DNA of 64,000 bases from Pseudomonadota bacterium (lineage in GTDB: Bacteria; Pseudomonadota; Alphaproteobacteria; Rhizobiales; Phreatobacteraceae). How positions within the stretch are numbered: the stretch's first letter is position 1; every line of letters begins with the position of its first letter. Of the stretch, positions 1 to 11,009 are shown one piece after another. The notes below the pieces were generated by a model. The model saw only the letters and a list, made by a program, of their open reading frames with translations. It did not search any database and was not told the origin of the DNA. The stretch covers positions 62,001 through 126,000 of the forward strand of contig JAIUOO010000007.1 of assembly GCA_020161695.1 (NCBI GenBank). The letters run 5' to 3'. Position numbers and translations under genes: made by a program.

Positions 1-2023
<2,023 letters not shown>

Positions 2024-2054
2024 TCTGCGCGCCTCGCGAGGCACCGGACATGCG

Positions 2055-2082
2055 AAAGGGCGGCCAATTGGCCGCCCTTTTT
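2055..2082. terminator. Bidirectional intrinsic terminator between pnp and the flagellin gene
   Basis: A perfect inverted repeat with 11-base arms (AAAGGGCGGCC and its complement) around an AATT centre occupies 2055-2080 and runs into TTTTT. The A-tract on the left arm makes it usable in both directions. It lies between the convergent ends of pnp (2023) and the flagellin gene (2106). Confidence 0.9.
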
Positions 2083-2105
2083 GCTACCGCAGGCGGGCTA
2101 TGGCG

Positions 2106-3650
2106 TCAGCGGAGGAACTGAAGGACCTGCTGGTCTCCCTGCGAGGCGAAGGACAGGGCGGAGGTGGCAAGCTGTGCGCGGGTGTTGAGCGCCAGCAGGT
2201 TGGCGCCCTCCTCGTTCTGGTCGGCGAGCACCAGATTGTCGGCGCCGCCCCTCAGCGTGTTCATCGTCGCCTTGGTGAAATCCTGGCGGTTCTGGACCAT
2301 CGAGAGGTTGGAGCCGAAGGACGAGGACTGCGAACGGAGCGAGCCGAGCGCGGTCGAGAGCTTGCCGAGGATGGCATCGAGCGAGGAATCAGCGTCCGCC
2401 GCCGACACCGCCTGCGCGTCGATGCCGAGATTGGTCGAATTGATCGGCTTGCCGCCCTTCGACTGGATCGTGAGCGACGACGAGCCCGTCTCGTTGAAGG
2501 TGATGCCGAGGGCGTCGCCGCGCAGCAGGTTGATGCCGTTGAACGAGGCATCCTCGGCCGTGCGGTCGAGCTGCTGGCGCAGATCGTTGAACTGGCGGAT
2601 CAGGTCGGCGCGGATATCGTTGCCGCCAACCGCGCCGGTGCCGGCCGTGCCGTCGATCTCGCCGTCGCCGCCAATGCCGGCAAGCGTCATCGAGGACGTC
2701 GAGAGGTTCTCGATACGCAGCCTGCCGTTGTCGTTGGTGGCGCGGACCTTGTTCCGCAGGCTGCTGTTTCCGTTGATGTCGGAAACCAGCTGCTCCACCG
2801 ACTTCGCGCCACCGGTTCCGCCGCCGCTGGAGCCGTTGGCGCTCGCACCACCGCCGAAACCCATATTGGCGATCGGGGAAGGGCTGCCTCCCATGGCCGT
2901 CATATTGGAGATGGTGATCGACGAGGTCGGTCCGGTATGCGTGCCTGAGGCGATATAGAATTCCATCCTGCCCGGCTGGGTCAGGCTGTCGCGCGCGCGC
3001 ACATCTGATCCGAGCGACGTCAGCCGGTCATTCGTGTGGACGATCGCTTCCGCCAGATCGACGGCACCGTCAGTATTCGTGTCGGCGGTCAGCGAATTGA
3101 GGCTGACAAAGACAGATGGCCCGCTCTCCGCGGCGACATCGAACGTGTAGAACTGACCGCCGGAGACATCGAGATTGATGAAATTGCCGGAGGCGGTCAG
3201 TAGCGGCTCGGGGCTCGCGCCGACCGAATTCAGCGCGACATCGACCGGCGTGGTGCCGATGGCGCCGCCGGAGAAGGACAGGTTCTTTGTCGTGACGCTG
3301 CCGATTGCAGCGCCATCGATCTTGTAGGCCTCGCTCTTGAACGACTTGTCCTGACGCGCCTGACGGATCGACGACTGCAGCGATTCCACTGTCCGCGTGA
3401 TCGACTTCAGGCCGTTGTCGGCGGCTTCGAGCGTCTTGATGCCGTTGGACATCGAATCCAGCAGCGAGCCGAGATCATTCGCGCGCGCGTTCAGCGCGGC
3501 GGAGGTGAAGAAGTTTGTGGGGTTGTCGAGGGCCGAATTGATCTTCTTGCCCGAGGCAAGGCGGCCCTGGATCGTCTCGCGCTGCGAGGCAATGTTCTGT
3601 AGCGCCAGAAGGTTCGAACGGACGCCACGAGAAATGGTAATGCCGGACAT
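2106..3650 (-). CDS. Flagellin-family protein (514 aa)
   Basis: This is a flagellar filament subunit or filament-like protein, exported by the flagellar type III apparatus. The N-terminus (SGITISRGVRSNLLALQNIA, then RLASGKKINSALDNP) matches the flagellin D0/D1 helices, and the C-terminus (FTKATMNTLRGGADNLVLAD, then TRAQLATSALSFAS, ending QQVLQFLR) matches the closing D1/D0 helices. The middle (~120-340) is a variable Gly/Ser-rich insert that would face outward. At 514 residues it is longer than the 270-400 usual in the order. No other flagellar gene is in the window, so it is an isolated locus. It could be an accessory flagellin or a hook-associated-type protein; the flagellin family itself is clear. 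Confidence 0.88.
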   Translation of the reverse strand: MSGITISRGVRSNLLALQNIASQRETIQGRLASGKKINSALDNPTNFFTSAALNARANDLGSLLDSMSNGIKTLEAADNGLKSITRTVESLQSSIRQARQDKSFKSEAYKIDGAAIGSVTTKNLSFSGGAIGTTPVDVALNSVGASPEPLLTASGNFINLDVSGGQFYTFDVAAESGPSVFVSLNSLTADTNTDGAVDLAEAIVHTNDRLTSLGSDVRARDSLTQPGRMEFYIASGTHTGPTSSITISNMTAMGGSPSPIANMGFGGGASANGSSGGGTGGAKSVEQLVSDINGNSSLRNKVRATNDNGRLRIENLSTSSMTLAGIGGDGEIDGTAGTGAVGGNDIRADLIRQFNDLRQQLDRTAEDASFNGINLLRGDALGITFNETGSSSLTIQSKGGKPINSTNLGIDAQAVSAADADSSLDAILGKLSTALGSLRSQSSSFGSNLSMVQNRQDFTKATMNTLRGGADNLVLADQNEEGANLLALNTRAQLATSALSFASQGDQQVLQFLR

Positions 3651-3718
3651 GGACGCAACCCCTTTTCTAGGGTTCCTCCGCTTCTGGGAGGTTCATGCGA
3701 CACCCCGATCCTTGGGGG

Positions 3719-3737
3719 ACCTTCGGTTCTCGAAGGT
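3719..3737 (-). other. Short hairpin in the flagellin 5' leader
   Basis: ACCTTCG and CGAAGGT form a perfect 7-bp stem around a 5-base loop, about 69-87 bases upstream of the flagellin start. If transcription starts near the weak promoter-like sequence at 3750-3776, the hairpin lies in the untranslated leader. Leader RNA control of flagellin by FlbT is known in Alphaproteobacteria; a role here is inference. Confidence 0.35.
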
Positions 3738-3867
3738 GCCGGGATACTGGTCGGCAGTCCCTAATATTTCCCTTACGTCATCCATGTTTCTACCATTGCG
3801 CGCGACATGCATCGCCCACGCCACAGGGCGCCACATCGAAACGCGCACGCACTTGTCCGGACCACGG

Positions 3868-3894
3868 AAAAGGGCGGCCCGCAGGCCGCCCCCC
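3868..3894 (-). terminator. Intrinsic terminator for the lectin-like gene
   Basis: On the minus strand GGGCGGCC, a short loop and GGCCGCCC form an 8-bp GC stem followed by CTTTTC. It begins about 24 bases after the stop codon of the gene at 3918-4562 and separates it from the flagellin leader. Confidence 0.75.
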
Positions 3895-3917
3895 TGATCG
3901 AGGAGTGCACCGCCGCT

Positions 3918-4562
3918 TCAGTTCGCCGCGAAGCAGTAGATCAGCCCGTTGCCGCCGGTGGCGCGCAGCGAGGGCAGATCGCAGCCGCGCGAGGGATGCG
4001 AGGAGTTCCACGACAGGGCCGGCGGTTCGGTGTTCAGGCCCTGCCGGTCGTGGTGGCCGACCATGGCCGAACCCTCGCCACCCTTGGTCCAGTTGCCGCA
4101 GGTGCGGTCGGCATCTCCGGAGAAGGCCGTGCCGTCGGCCTGGCTGCCCGTGAGGATGTCGTGCTGGTTCGGCGTATCGCCGCGGCCGTTGACCATCGCG
4201 CCGGCCTCGGTGAGCGCTGTCTGCTTGGTCAGGTTGTTGGTGCCGTGCAGTTCGGCGACGGAACTGGCGATGACCACGCCGCGGGCATTCGCCCAGGGCC
4301 CGCGGCCGATCCGGTCGCGGGCGTTGACCGCGTTCGCGCCTTGCGTCGACAGATAGGCCCGCCACGTGCGCGCGCCGGCGCCGGCTGCCGTCGCCAGCGC
4401 CTGGCAATGCCGGTCGGCGCCCTCGAGCCCGCCGAGATTGCCGCCCTGAAGCGGCGCAGAGGTGATGAAGAAGCCCATCGGGGCTGCCTGCTGGGCCATG
4501 GCCGGTGCGGCCATCAGGGCCAGCGCGCCCGCCGCTATCACGAGGCTTTTCGTCATGGTCAT
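3918..4562 (-). CDS. Secreted lectin-like / endostatin-like domain protein (214 aa)
   Basis: I chose the ATG at 4562 because a GGAGG lies 9 bases upstream; the open frame extends further but without a ribosome site. The product starts MTMTKSLVIAAGALALMAAP with a clear signal peptide cut after AMAQ, so it is periplasmic or secreted. The mature part carries EGADRHCQALATAAGAG.RTWRAYLSTQ, a pattern seen in bacterial proteins annotated as lectin or collagenase NC10/endostatin-like, and paired cysteines (RHC, RTCGNW, RGCDLP, IYCF) that suggest disulphides. No enzyme motif is visible and the ligand is unknown. It is a single-gene unit with its own terminator. The fold assignment is moderate; secretion is well supported. 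Confidence 0.7.
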   Translation of the reverse strand: MTMTKSLVIAAGALALMAAPAMAQQAAPMGFFITSAPLQGGNLGGLEGADRHCQALATAAGAGARTWRAYLSTQGANAVNARDRIGRGPWANARGVVIASSVAELHGTNNLTKQTALTEAGAMVNGRGDTPNQHDILTGSQADGTAFSGDADRTCGNWTKGGEGSAMVGHHDRQGLNTEPPALSWNSSHPSRGCDLPSLRATGGNGLIYCFAAN

Positions 4563-4702
4563 GTCCGCGATCCTCCCGCCGATCTGCCCTGGCCATTCGA
4601 GGCCTTCCGCCGGCATGCGCGGAAGCCTGTGACGGAGCGTAATCCGCGCCAAGACACAGATCGGTGAGGATCGTTATATCGTTACATGACGGGGCCTGGC
4701 CG

Positions 4703-6028
4703 TCAGACCGGTGCGGCGAGTTTCTTCACCGCCGAACTGGTGACCACTTCGCGCCGCTCGGCATAGGCCTCGTGGTTCTCCTCTATGCGCGGCAGATCGT
4801 AGAGGTAGTTGACCATCACGCCATGCGACTGCTTGAGGCCGGAGGCGGAGAGGTCGGCGCCCGGATTGATCCGCTCCAGCCGTGCGCCATTGCCGAGATG
4901 GAACCGCGCCACGGGGTCGAGCGGCCGGTTGCCGCCGGTCTTGGCGGCGGTGAAGTAGCGCGCGGCCGCGCGCGCAAGCACCCGGTCGATCTTCTGCGCC
5001 CGCACGCCGTCGGCGCGCCAGTCGGGCGCGTCGAGCGCGGCCAACAGGTCCTTCTCCTCATCGAGCAGGAAGCCGGTCTCGCTCCGGCGCTCCTTCGCCA
5101 GCCACTTGGCGAAACCCGGCACCGGCGAGAGCGTCACGAAGGTCGTCAGCTTCGGCAGTTCGCGCTTCAGTTCCTCCACCACCTGCTTGATCAGCAGCGA
5201 GCCGAAGGAGATGCCGGCGAGGCCGGTCTGGCAGTTCGAGATCGAATAGAACACCGCGACGCGCGCATCGTCGGCGGCGAGCGGCGCGCCCCCCTCGGCG
5301 ATCAGCGGGCCGATGGCGGCGGGAATCTCGGCGGTCAGCGCCACCTCGACGAAGATCAGCGGCTCGTCCTCGAGCCGGGGATGGAAAAAGGCGTAGCAGC
5401 GCCGGTCCTCCGGTTCGAGGCGGCGGCGCAGGTCGTCCCAGTCGCGGATCTCGTGGACCGCCTCGTAGCGGATGATCTTCTCGAGGATGTTGGCCGGCGT
5501 CGACCAGTCGATGCGCTTCACGACGAGGAACCCCCGGTTGAACCAGGACGACAACAGGTGGACGAGGTCGGTGTCGAGAAGCTGGAGTTCGGCCGAGGCG
5601 CCGACATGGGCGAGCAGATCGTCCCTGAGCCGGACCAGCGCCAGCGTGCCGCCGGGCGCGAGATTGAGGCGGCGGATCAACTCCTGCCGGCGCGGCTCGG
5701 CCGCTTCGTGCAAGGCAAGCGCGGCGGCGCCGGTCGGGTCGGCCTGGTAGGCGGCGATCGCGGCATCCAGCTTCGCCTTGTCCGCGCCGAAGCCGGTGGC
5801 TAACTCGCGCAGGACCGCGAGGCGGCCCTCGGCGTCGAGCCGGGCATAGCCGGAGAGGATGTCGCGGGCGAGCGCCGTGCCCGATGCCTCGCCCCGGCGG
5901 GACAGCAGCGTGCGGGCGAGCGCGAGGATGTCGGCGGCCGTGCGGGGCTCGAATTCGGCCGGCTTCCAGCCGATGAGCTCGCGCGAGCGGCGCGAAACGG
6001 TGGCGAGCAGATCGGTGACGAAGGTCAT
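4703..6028 (-). CDS. mcd: Malonyl-CoA decarboxylase (441 aa)
   Basis: The enzyme converts malonyl-CoA to acetyl-CoA and CO2, in rhizobia often for malonate use. The family is recognised by YAFFHPRLEDEPLIFVEVAL, then YSISNCQTGLAGISFGSLLIKQ, TFVTLSPVPGF and the C-terminal FHLGNGARLERINPGAD with the catalytic His region. The length is normal for the bacterial enzyme. I chose ATG 6028, which has GGAG about 9 bases upstream, over a longer open frame without a ribosome site. No malonyl-CoA synthetase or malonate transporter lies beside it, unlike classical mat operons, so here it stands alone. Confidence 0.92.
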   Translation of the reverse strand: MTFVTDLLATVSRRSRELIGWKPAEFEPRTAADILALARTLLSRRGEASGTALARDILSGYARLDAEGRLAVLRELATGFGADKAKLDAAIAAYQADPTGAAALALHEAAEPRRQELIRRLNLAPGGTLALVRLRDDLLAHVGASAELQLLDTDLVHLLSSWFNRGFLVVKRIDWSTPANILEKIIRYEAVHEIRDWDDLRRRLEPEDRRCYAFFHPRLEDEPLIFVEVALTAEIPAAIGPLIAEGGAPLAADDARVAVFYSISNCQTGLAGISFGSLLIKQVVEELKRELPKLTTFVTLSPVPGFAKWLAKERRSETGFLLDEEKDLLAALDAPDWRADGVRAQKIDRVLARAAARYFTAAKTGGNRPLDPVARFHLGNGARLERINPGADLSASGLKQSHGVMVNYLYDLPRIEENHEAYAERREVVTSSAVKKLAAPV

Positions 6029-6142
6029 GCGTCCGGTCTCCACGGCCGTAGCAGAGGCGGCCTCGGGCGAGCATCGTGCCACAGGATGCTGCGTTGCGGC
6101 GAGCCCCTTTCCGGCGCGGCCGAACGCCTCAACCGGGAAGGC

Positions 6143-6430
6143 TCAGCCCACCGGCTGCCAGTCGATCCGCAGCTCCTCGCGGAAGGCGAAGCGCTTCAGG
6201 TGCTCGGCGACGACTTCCTCCAGCGTCGGCAGGCGGTCGGCGGACGCGTCGAGCTTCAGGCTCAGCACGTCGCCATTGGCGGTCAGGGTCAGTTCGGCGG
6301 CATCGCTGAACGGCACCTTGCCGCTGTGGTCGTCGAAGGTCACCTGGAACTTGTGGCTCCAGTGTTTGCACAGCTGCTGGAGATAGCGGCTGGCATTGGC
6401 CGTCGCGATGTCGGCGAGCGAAACGGGCAT
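6143..6430 (-). CDS. DUF2218 domain protein (95 aa)
   Basis: A small soluble protein starting MPVSLADIATANASRYLQQL at ATG 6430, with GAGGA 7 bases upstream. The sequence CKHWSHKF...SGKVPF and the ending matches the DUF2218 family, small alpha/beta proteins often encoded near metal or siderophore genes. No catalytic function is established. The gene sits alone between mcd and the enoyl-CoA hydratase gene with gaps over 100 bases on both sides, so no operon partner is indicated. Confidence 0.75.
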   Translation of the reverse strand: MPVSLADIATANASRYLQQLCKHWSHKFQVTFDDHSGKVPFSDAAELTLTANGDVLSLKLDASADRLPTLEEVVAEHLKRFAFREELRIDWQPVG

Positions 6431-6554
6431 GTCGGGATCCTCAAACGGGCGCGCCGCGATCAGCGTCCCATCTGGGACGAGAAAGCGTGCGGGAGCACCC
6501 CGGCCATCCGCAGGGCACCCGCGCGCAATGGGAATGCTCGGCTGATATGCCGTT

Positions 6555-7328
6555 TCAGCGGTTCTTGAAGGCCGGCTTGCGCTTCTCGGCGAAGGCCGAC
6601 ATGCCTTCCTTCTGGTCGGCCATGGCGAACATGGCGTGGAACACGCGCCGCTCGAAACGCACGCCCTCGGCAAGGGTGGTCTCGTAGGCGCGGTTCACCG
6701 ATTCCTTGGTCATCATGACGGCCGGCAGCGACAGGTCGGCGATCTGGGTCGCGACCTTCACCGCTTCCTCGACCAGGTCGGCGGCGGGAACGACGCGCGA
6801 GACGAGACCGACGCGCTCGGCTTCGGCTGCATCCATCATGCGGCCGGTCAGGCACATTTCCATGGCCTTGGACTTGCCGACGAAACGGGTGAGGCGCTGG
6901 GTGCCGCCGGAACCCGGCATGACGCCGAGCTTGATCTCGGGCTGGCCGAACCGGGCCGTATCGGCGGCGAGGATGAAATCGCACATCATGGCGAGCTCGC
7001 AGCCGCCGCCGAGGGCGAAGCCGGCAACCGCTGCGATGATCGGCTTGCGGCGCTGGCCGACCCGGTCCCAGGAGGTGATGAAGTCCTCGAGATAGCTCTC
7101 GGGATAGGTCTTGGCCTGCATTTCGAGAATGTCGGCGCCGGCGGCGAAGGACTTCTCCGAGCCGGTGACGACCATGCAGCCGATGGCCGGGTCCTTCTCG
7201 AAACCGTCCATCGCCGTGTTCAGTTCGCCGATCAGCTGGCTGTTGAGCGCGTTCAGCGCCTTCGGGCGGTTGAGCGTGATCAGCCCGACCTTGCCGCGCG
7301 TCTCGACGATGATGGTCTCGTAGGCCAT
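6555..7328 (-). CDS. Enoyl-CoA hydratase (257 aa)
   Basis: A crotonase-family enzyme that adds water to trans-2-enoyl-CoA in beta-oxidation. Full-length family features are visible: the [11 protein letters not shown]oA/oxyanion segment near residue 64, [12 protein letters not shown] with the first catalytic Glu at 111, and FGQPEIKLG with the second Glu at 131, followed by [10 protein letters not shown]. Both glutamates are present, which favours a true hydratase over other crotonase subfamilies. It is monocistronic here, so the physiological chain length or pathway cannot be told. Confidence 0.93.
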   Translation of the reverse strand: MAYETIIVETRGKVGLITLNRPKALNALNSQLIGELNTAMDGFEKDPAIGCMVVTGSEKSFAAGADILEMQAKTYPESYLEDFITSWDRVGQRRKPIIAAVAGFALGGGCELAMMCDFILAADTARFGQPEIKLGVMPGSGGTQRLTRFVGKSKAMEMCLTGRMMDAAEAERVGLVSRVVPAADLVEEAVKVATQIADLSLPAVMMTKESVNRAYETTLAEGVRFERRVFHAMFAMADQKEGMSAFAEKRKPAFKNR

Positions 7329-7428
7329 GGAGGGCTCCCGATCGTGTCGTTCGTTGTGGCGCGAGAGCTAGCCGAGGCCGGCGGGCCTGTCATCCTGTCC
7401 GATGGGGGATGGGATGGCGCGCGACGCC

Positions 7429-8424
7429 TCAGACCCGCCTCAGGCTGACGCTTTCGATGCGGTGGTCGTCGGCCTTCTTGAGGATCAGCTTGGCGCGATG
7501 GCGCGTCGGCAGGATGTTGTCGCGCAGGTTGACGAGGTTGATGCCGTACCACAACGCCAGCGCGGTCTTCATCGCCTCGAATTCCGACTTCTCGGCATAG
7601 CGCCGGAAATAGCTCTGAGGATCGCGGAAGGCGGTCTCGCGCAGGCGCATGAAGCGCTCGAGATACCAGCGCTCCAGCACGTCCTCCTCGGCGTCGATGA
7701 AGACCGAGAAGTCGAAATAGTCGGAGACGAAGGGGATGGCCTTGCCGTCGCGCGGCGGGCGGCCGGTCTGGAGCACGTTCAGCCCCTCGACGATGAGGAT
7801 GTCGGGACGGTCGACGGCAACGCCGCCGCCGGGGACCACGTCATAGACGAGATGCGAGTAGATCGGCGCATGGACATGGCGCTCGCCAGCCTTCACGGCG
7901 GCGAGGAAGCGCAGCAGCGCCTTGGTGTCGTAGCTCTCCGGGAAGCCCTTCTTCTTCATCAGCCCCTCGCGCTCCAGATAAGCGTTGGGGAAGAGGAAGC
8001 CATCGGTGGTGATGAGGTCGACCTTGGGCGTGTTGGACCAGCGCGACAGCAGCGCCTGCAGCACGCGCGATGTCGTCGACTTGCCGACCGCCACCGAACC
8101 CGCGACGCCGATGACGAAGGGGATCTTCACGTCCTTCGCGCCGAGGAACGACTGCGAGGCGCGCGACAGCTTCTGCTGGGCGGCGACGTAGAAGGACAGG
8201 AGGCGCGAGATCGGCAGGTAGATCGCCTCCACCTCCTCGATCGAGAGCTGGTCGGTGAACGATTTCAGCCGGGCGATCTCCTCCGGCGTCAGCGTCATCG
8301 GCGTGTCGGCGCGCTTGGCGGCCCATTCCGCCCGCGTGAACATCCGGTAGGGCGAGGGATTGCCGTTGGTCTCCGGCACGGGGGCCGCCGCAGCGAGGCT
8401 TGCTGGCATCGGACGCTCGTTCAT
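7429..8424 (-). CDS. coaA: Type I pantothenate kinase (331 aa)
   Basis: It phosphorylates pantothenate, the first and regulated step of coenzyme A synthesis. The P-loop [18 protein letters not shown], the [11 protein letters not shown]alker-B-like segment, [10 protein letters not shown] and the C-terminal [21 protein letters not shown] are diagnostic of the CoaA type. I chose ATG 8424 ([10 protein letters not shown]), 14 bases after the hisE stop, over a frame extension that overlaps hisE. The hisE-coaA order is common in Alphaproteobacteria, so co-transcription with hisE is likely. Confidence 0.95.
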   Translation of the reverse strand: MNERPMPASLAAAAPVPETNGNPSPYRMFTRAEWAAKRADTPMTLTPEEIARLKSFTDQLSIEEVEAIYLPISRLLSFYVAAQQKLSRASQSFLGAKDVKIPFVIGVAGSVAVGKSTTSRVLQALLSRWSNTPKVDLITTDGFLFPNAYLEREGLMKKKGFPESYDTKALLRFLAAVKAGERHVHAPIYSHLVYDVVPGGGVAVDRPDILIVEGLNVLQTGRPPRDGKAIPFVSDYFDFSVFIDAEEDVLERWYLERFMRLRETAFRDPQSYFRRYAEKSEFEAMKTALALWYGINLVNLRDNILPTRHRAKLILKKADDHRIESVSLRRV

Positions 8425-8437
8425 CGGGTTGCGGGCT

Positions 8438-8767
8438 TCAGGGGGTGGACTTGGGACGGGATGCCTTCTCGGCATGACCGGACTGGACCGTGCGGCGCTC
8501 CAGCTCGGCCATCACCTCGCCCAGCGCGATGCCGCGCGACTTCCAGACGACCATGAGGTGGAACAGCACGTCGGCGCTCTCGGCGACGAGCGGCGCCCGG
8601 TCGCCCTGCGTCGCGGCGATGACGGCCTCGACCGCCTCCTCGCCGAATTTCTTGGCACAGTGCACCGGCCCCTTGGCGAGCGAAGCCGCAGTATAGCTTT
8701 CTGCGGGCGGCGCAGCGGCGCGCGAGGCGACGATCGTCTCAAGCTCGGCGAGCGTGAAGGAACTCAT
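8438..8767 (-). CDS. hisE: Phosphoribosyl-ATP pyrophosphatase (109 aa)
   Basis: It hydrolyses phosphoribosyl-ATP to phosphoribosyl-AMP, the second step of histidine synthesis. The MazG-like helical motif is clear: [13 protein letters not shown] followed by [13 protein letters not shown], which carry the metal-binding acidic residues. ATG 8767 is chosen over a GTG two codons upstream. In related genomes hisE-coaA usually follows hisB-hisH-hisA-hisF; here the upstream neighbour is a minus-strand GNAT gene instead, so the other his genes lie elsewhere. Confidence 0.94.
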   Translation of the reverse strand: MSSFTLAELETIVASRAAAPPAESYTAASLAKGPVHCAKKFGEEAVEAVIAATQGDRAPLVAESADVLFHLMVVWKSRGIALGEVMAELERRTVQSGHAEKASRPKSTP

Positions 8768-8902
8768 CGGCACACAGCCCTTCGCAGAGGACGCCCGCCG
8801 CCGGCGGGCGCGAAAGTCGCGGCATGATGCAGATTATGACGCCGCTGTCACGGTGGCAGATGGGCGGAGAGGCATCGAGGCGGGTTCACACGATCGTGCG
8901 GA

Positions 8903-9397
8903 TCAGAGGGGACACGTCATCAACCGGGCATCGTCGCCATAGCTGGCGAGCTTCTCCGCAGCCACGCCGGCGGGCATTTCGGCAAAGCCCTGCCGACGCC
9001 AGAAGGCACCGGAATCGTTGACCGCGACCAGCGACAGGGCGGGGAGGCCGAGGGCGAGCACATGGCGCTTCAGATCCTGCACGAGGGCACCCGCCGCGCC
9101 CGTGCCACGCGCGGCAGGGAGAAGCGCGAGATCGTGGATGTAATAGGTGTCCGCCTCGGCCGGCAGCGCGCCGACAAGGGCGTTCAGCGCCGGCAGCGTG
9201 CCCAGCCGCCAGGGATGGCTGATCGCATAACCCGCGGGCTCGCCCGCGACGATCAGCAGGCGGCAGCCGGCCGGATGCAGCGCGAGGCGCTCGGCGAAGA
9301 CGGCGTCGTCCTCGGGAAAGGCGGGATGGACCATGGCCGCGATCCGCGCGACGGCGTCGAGGTCGGTCGCGGTCAGACCACGCCAGGAAAAGCTCAT
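8903..9397 (-). CDS. GNAT-family N-acetyltransferase (164 aa)
   Basis: The ATG at 9397 lies 11 bases after the stop of the CHAD gene, suggesting translational coupling. The GNAT core is visible: YYIHDLALLPAARGTGAAGALVQ gives motif A with the acetyl-CoA pyrophosphate loop, and VAVNDSGAFWRRQGF gives motif B. The acceptor substrate is unknown. With msrA and the CHAD gene upstream on the same strand it probably forms a three-gene unit msrA-CHAD-GNAT. Confidence 0.85.
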   Translation of the reverse strand: MSFSWRGLTATDLDAVARIAAMVHPAFPEDDAVFAERLALHPAGCRLLIVAGEPAGYAISHPWRLGTLPALNALVGALPAEADTYYIHDLALLPAARGTGAAGALVQDLKRHVLALGLPALSLVAVNDSGAFWRRQGFAEMPAGVAAEKLASYGDDARLMTCPL

Positions 9398-9407
9398 CCG
9401 GTGACAC

Positions 9408-10181
9408 TCACGCGCGCCGCCAGGCCTTCTCGATGGCACTGGGCTTTGCAGCGAAGGCCTTGTCGCCGGTCCGCTGAACCTCGCGCTCGAGACGCACGTG
9501 GCGCGCGGCGATGCGCGCGAGCTTGGCGCGTCCGGCCTCGCCCCGGTCCATCCGCCCGGCGAGCAGGTCGAGGTCGCGGATCGCCCCCATCAGCTCGCCG
9601 ATACGGTCGAGCTTGCGCGGTTTCGGTCCGGCCTTTTTCGGCCGCCGGTCGTCCAGCGCCTCGACCAGGTGCAGGCAGTCCTTGATACGCTTGCGCGCCT
9701 CGTGCAGCGGCTCGGTGGAGGGGTGATCCTCGTAGGCGAAATAGGCACGGCGCGCCCGGGAATAGGAGCGCGCGACGGCCTTGGCGAGGTAGTACTTCGG
9801 CACATCGGCCGGCGCGAGCCGGGCAATGACCCGCGCCTGCCGCTGGAGTGCGCGACCGAGGGCGGGAAGATCAACGCGGGAGCCCTGCCCCTCGCCAGGG
9901 CCTGTCGCGCCGACGGCACGCGCTGCTTCCGCCAGCGCATGGGCATCGCGGAGCGGTGCAAGAGCATGGGCGAAGGCGCGCAGGAAGCCGTTCTCGCGCT
10001 CGACGGCGTCCCTCGCCAGCGGCTTCAGGGCGCGCAGCAGGCTGCGCGCCCTCTTGATGTGACGGCGGGCAAGATGCACTGCCCTGACCGTGTCCTTCTG
10101 GGTGGCGATGAGCCGGCCCGCCGCGCGCGCATGCGCGCCCGCTGCGAGCGCCAGGTCCTTCGCCTCCGCGACCGGCCTCAC
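9408..10181 (-). CDS. CHAD domain protein (257 aa, GTG start)
   Basis: CHAD domains are basic helical bundles that bind polyphosphate and localise to polyphosphate granules. This product is rich in Arg/Lys/Ala helices with conserved His/Arg patterns ([59 protein letters not shown]). I place the start at GTG 10181, where GTGA overlaps the msrA stop codon, instead of the upstream frame extension inside msrA. It stands alone without the CYTH triphosphatase domain often fused to CHAD. Confidence 0.85.
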   Translation of the reverse strand: MRPVAEAKDLALAAGAHARAAGRLIATQKDTVRAVHLARRHIKRARSLLRALKPLARDAVERENGFLRAFAHALAPLRDAHALAEAARAVGATGPGEGQGSRVDLPALGRALQRQARVIARLAPADVPKYYLAKAVARSYSRARRAYFAYEDHPSTEPLHEARKRIKDCLHLVEALDDRRPKKAGPKPRKLDRIGELMGAIRDLDLLAGRMDRGEAGRAKLARIAARHVRLEREVQRTGDKAFAAKPSAIEKAWRRA

Positions 10182-10831
10182 GCAGCGACCCCCGTGCCGA
10201 TCGGGCAGGAGACGCCGGTGCCGCCGAGCCCGCAATAGCCGCGCGGATTCTTCGCGAGGTACTGCTGGTGGTAGTCCTCGGCGAAATAGAAGGCCGGCGC
10301 GTCGAGGATCTCGGTGGTGATCGGGCTGTAGCCCTGCCCGGCCAGCGCCTTGCCATAGGCGACCTTCGACGCCTCGGCAGCGGCGCGCTGGGCGGCGTTC
10401 GTGACATAGATGCCGGAACGGTACTGCGTACCGACATCGTTGCCCTGGCGCATGCCCTGCGTCGGGTCGTGGCTCTCCCAGAAGGTCCTGAGCACCTCCT
10501 CGGTCGAGACCTGCGCGGGGTCATAGACCACCAGCACCACCTCGTTGTGGCCGGTCATGCCGGAACAGACCTCCTCGTAGGTCGGGTTCGGCGTCGTGCC
10601 GGCGGCATAGCCAACCGCCGTGACGAACACGCCGGGCAACTGCCAGAACTTGCGCTCGGCGCCCCAGAAGCAGCCGAGGCCGACAACGATCTGCTCCATG
10701 CCGTCGGGATAGGGCCCCTTGAGGGGGCGGCCGTTGACGAAATGGCGCTCGGCGGTCGGGATCGGCGCAGCGCGGCCCGGCAGGGCCTCGCCGGCGGCAG
10801 GCAGGGAGAGCTTCTTCCTGAGATTGAACAT
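10178..10831 (-). CDS. msrA: Peptide-methionine (S)-S-oxide reductase (217 aa)
   Basis: The enzyme repairs oxidised methionine (S-sulfoxide) in proteins and free methionine. [13 protein letters not shown] carries the catalytic Cys, and the C-terminal [12 protein letters not shown] supplies the resolving cysteines; [12 protein letters not shown] and [23 protein letters not shown] are family signatures. ATG 10831 has a strong GGAGG 7 bases upstream. There is no signal peptide, so it is cytoplasmic. It overlaps the downstream CHAD gene by four bases. Confidence 0.95.
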   Translation of the reverse strand: MFNLRKKLSLPAAGEALPGRAAPIPTAERHFVNGRPLKGPYPDGMEQIVVGLGCFWGAERKFWQLPGVFVTAVGYAAGTTPNPTYEEVCSGMTGHNEVVLVVYDPAQVSTEEVLRTFWESHDPTQGMRQGNDVGTQYRSGIYVTNAAQRAAAEASKVAYGKALAGQGYSPITTEILDAPAFYFAEDYHQQYLAKNPRGYCGLGGTGVSCPIGTGVAA

Positions 10832-11009
10832 CGGATACCTCCTCGATGCCCTCAGTTCGGCAGGACAGGCCCCGACGTTACTCGCCAAGGCGCGTGATGG
10901 GAACATGGCTGTCCGGCGGGCCAGCCCATCACGGACGCGTCAGTTCACCGGATCGTGGCTGGGTCGCGCCGCGCTGCGCGCGCAGGATCACGCGAAAGGA
11001 GGTGCCGCG

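Noticed and set aside
2100..2948. Plus-strand open frame opposite the 3' half of the flagellin gene
   Set aside because: It starts on the terminator-proximal side without a ribosome site, and the minus strand encodes the conserved flagellin C-terminus.
4687..4705. TGACGG/CCGTCA inverted repeat at the end of mcd
   Set aside because: Only a 6-bp stem that includes the stop codon, with no T-tract; too weak to call a terminator.
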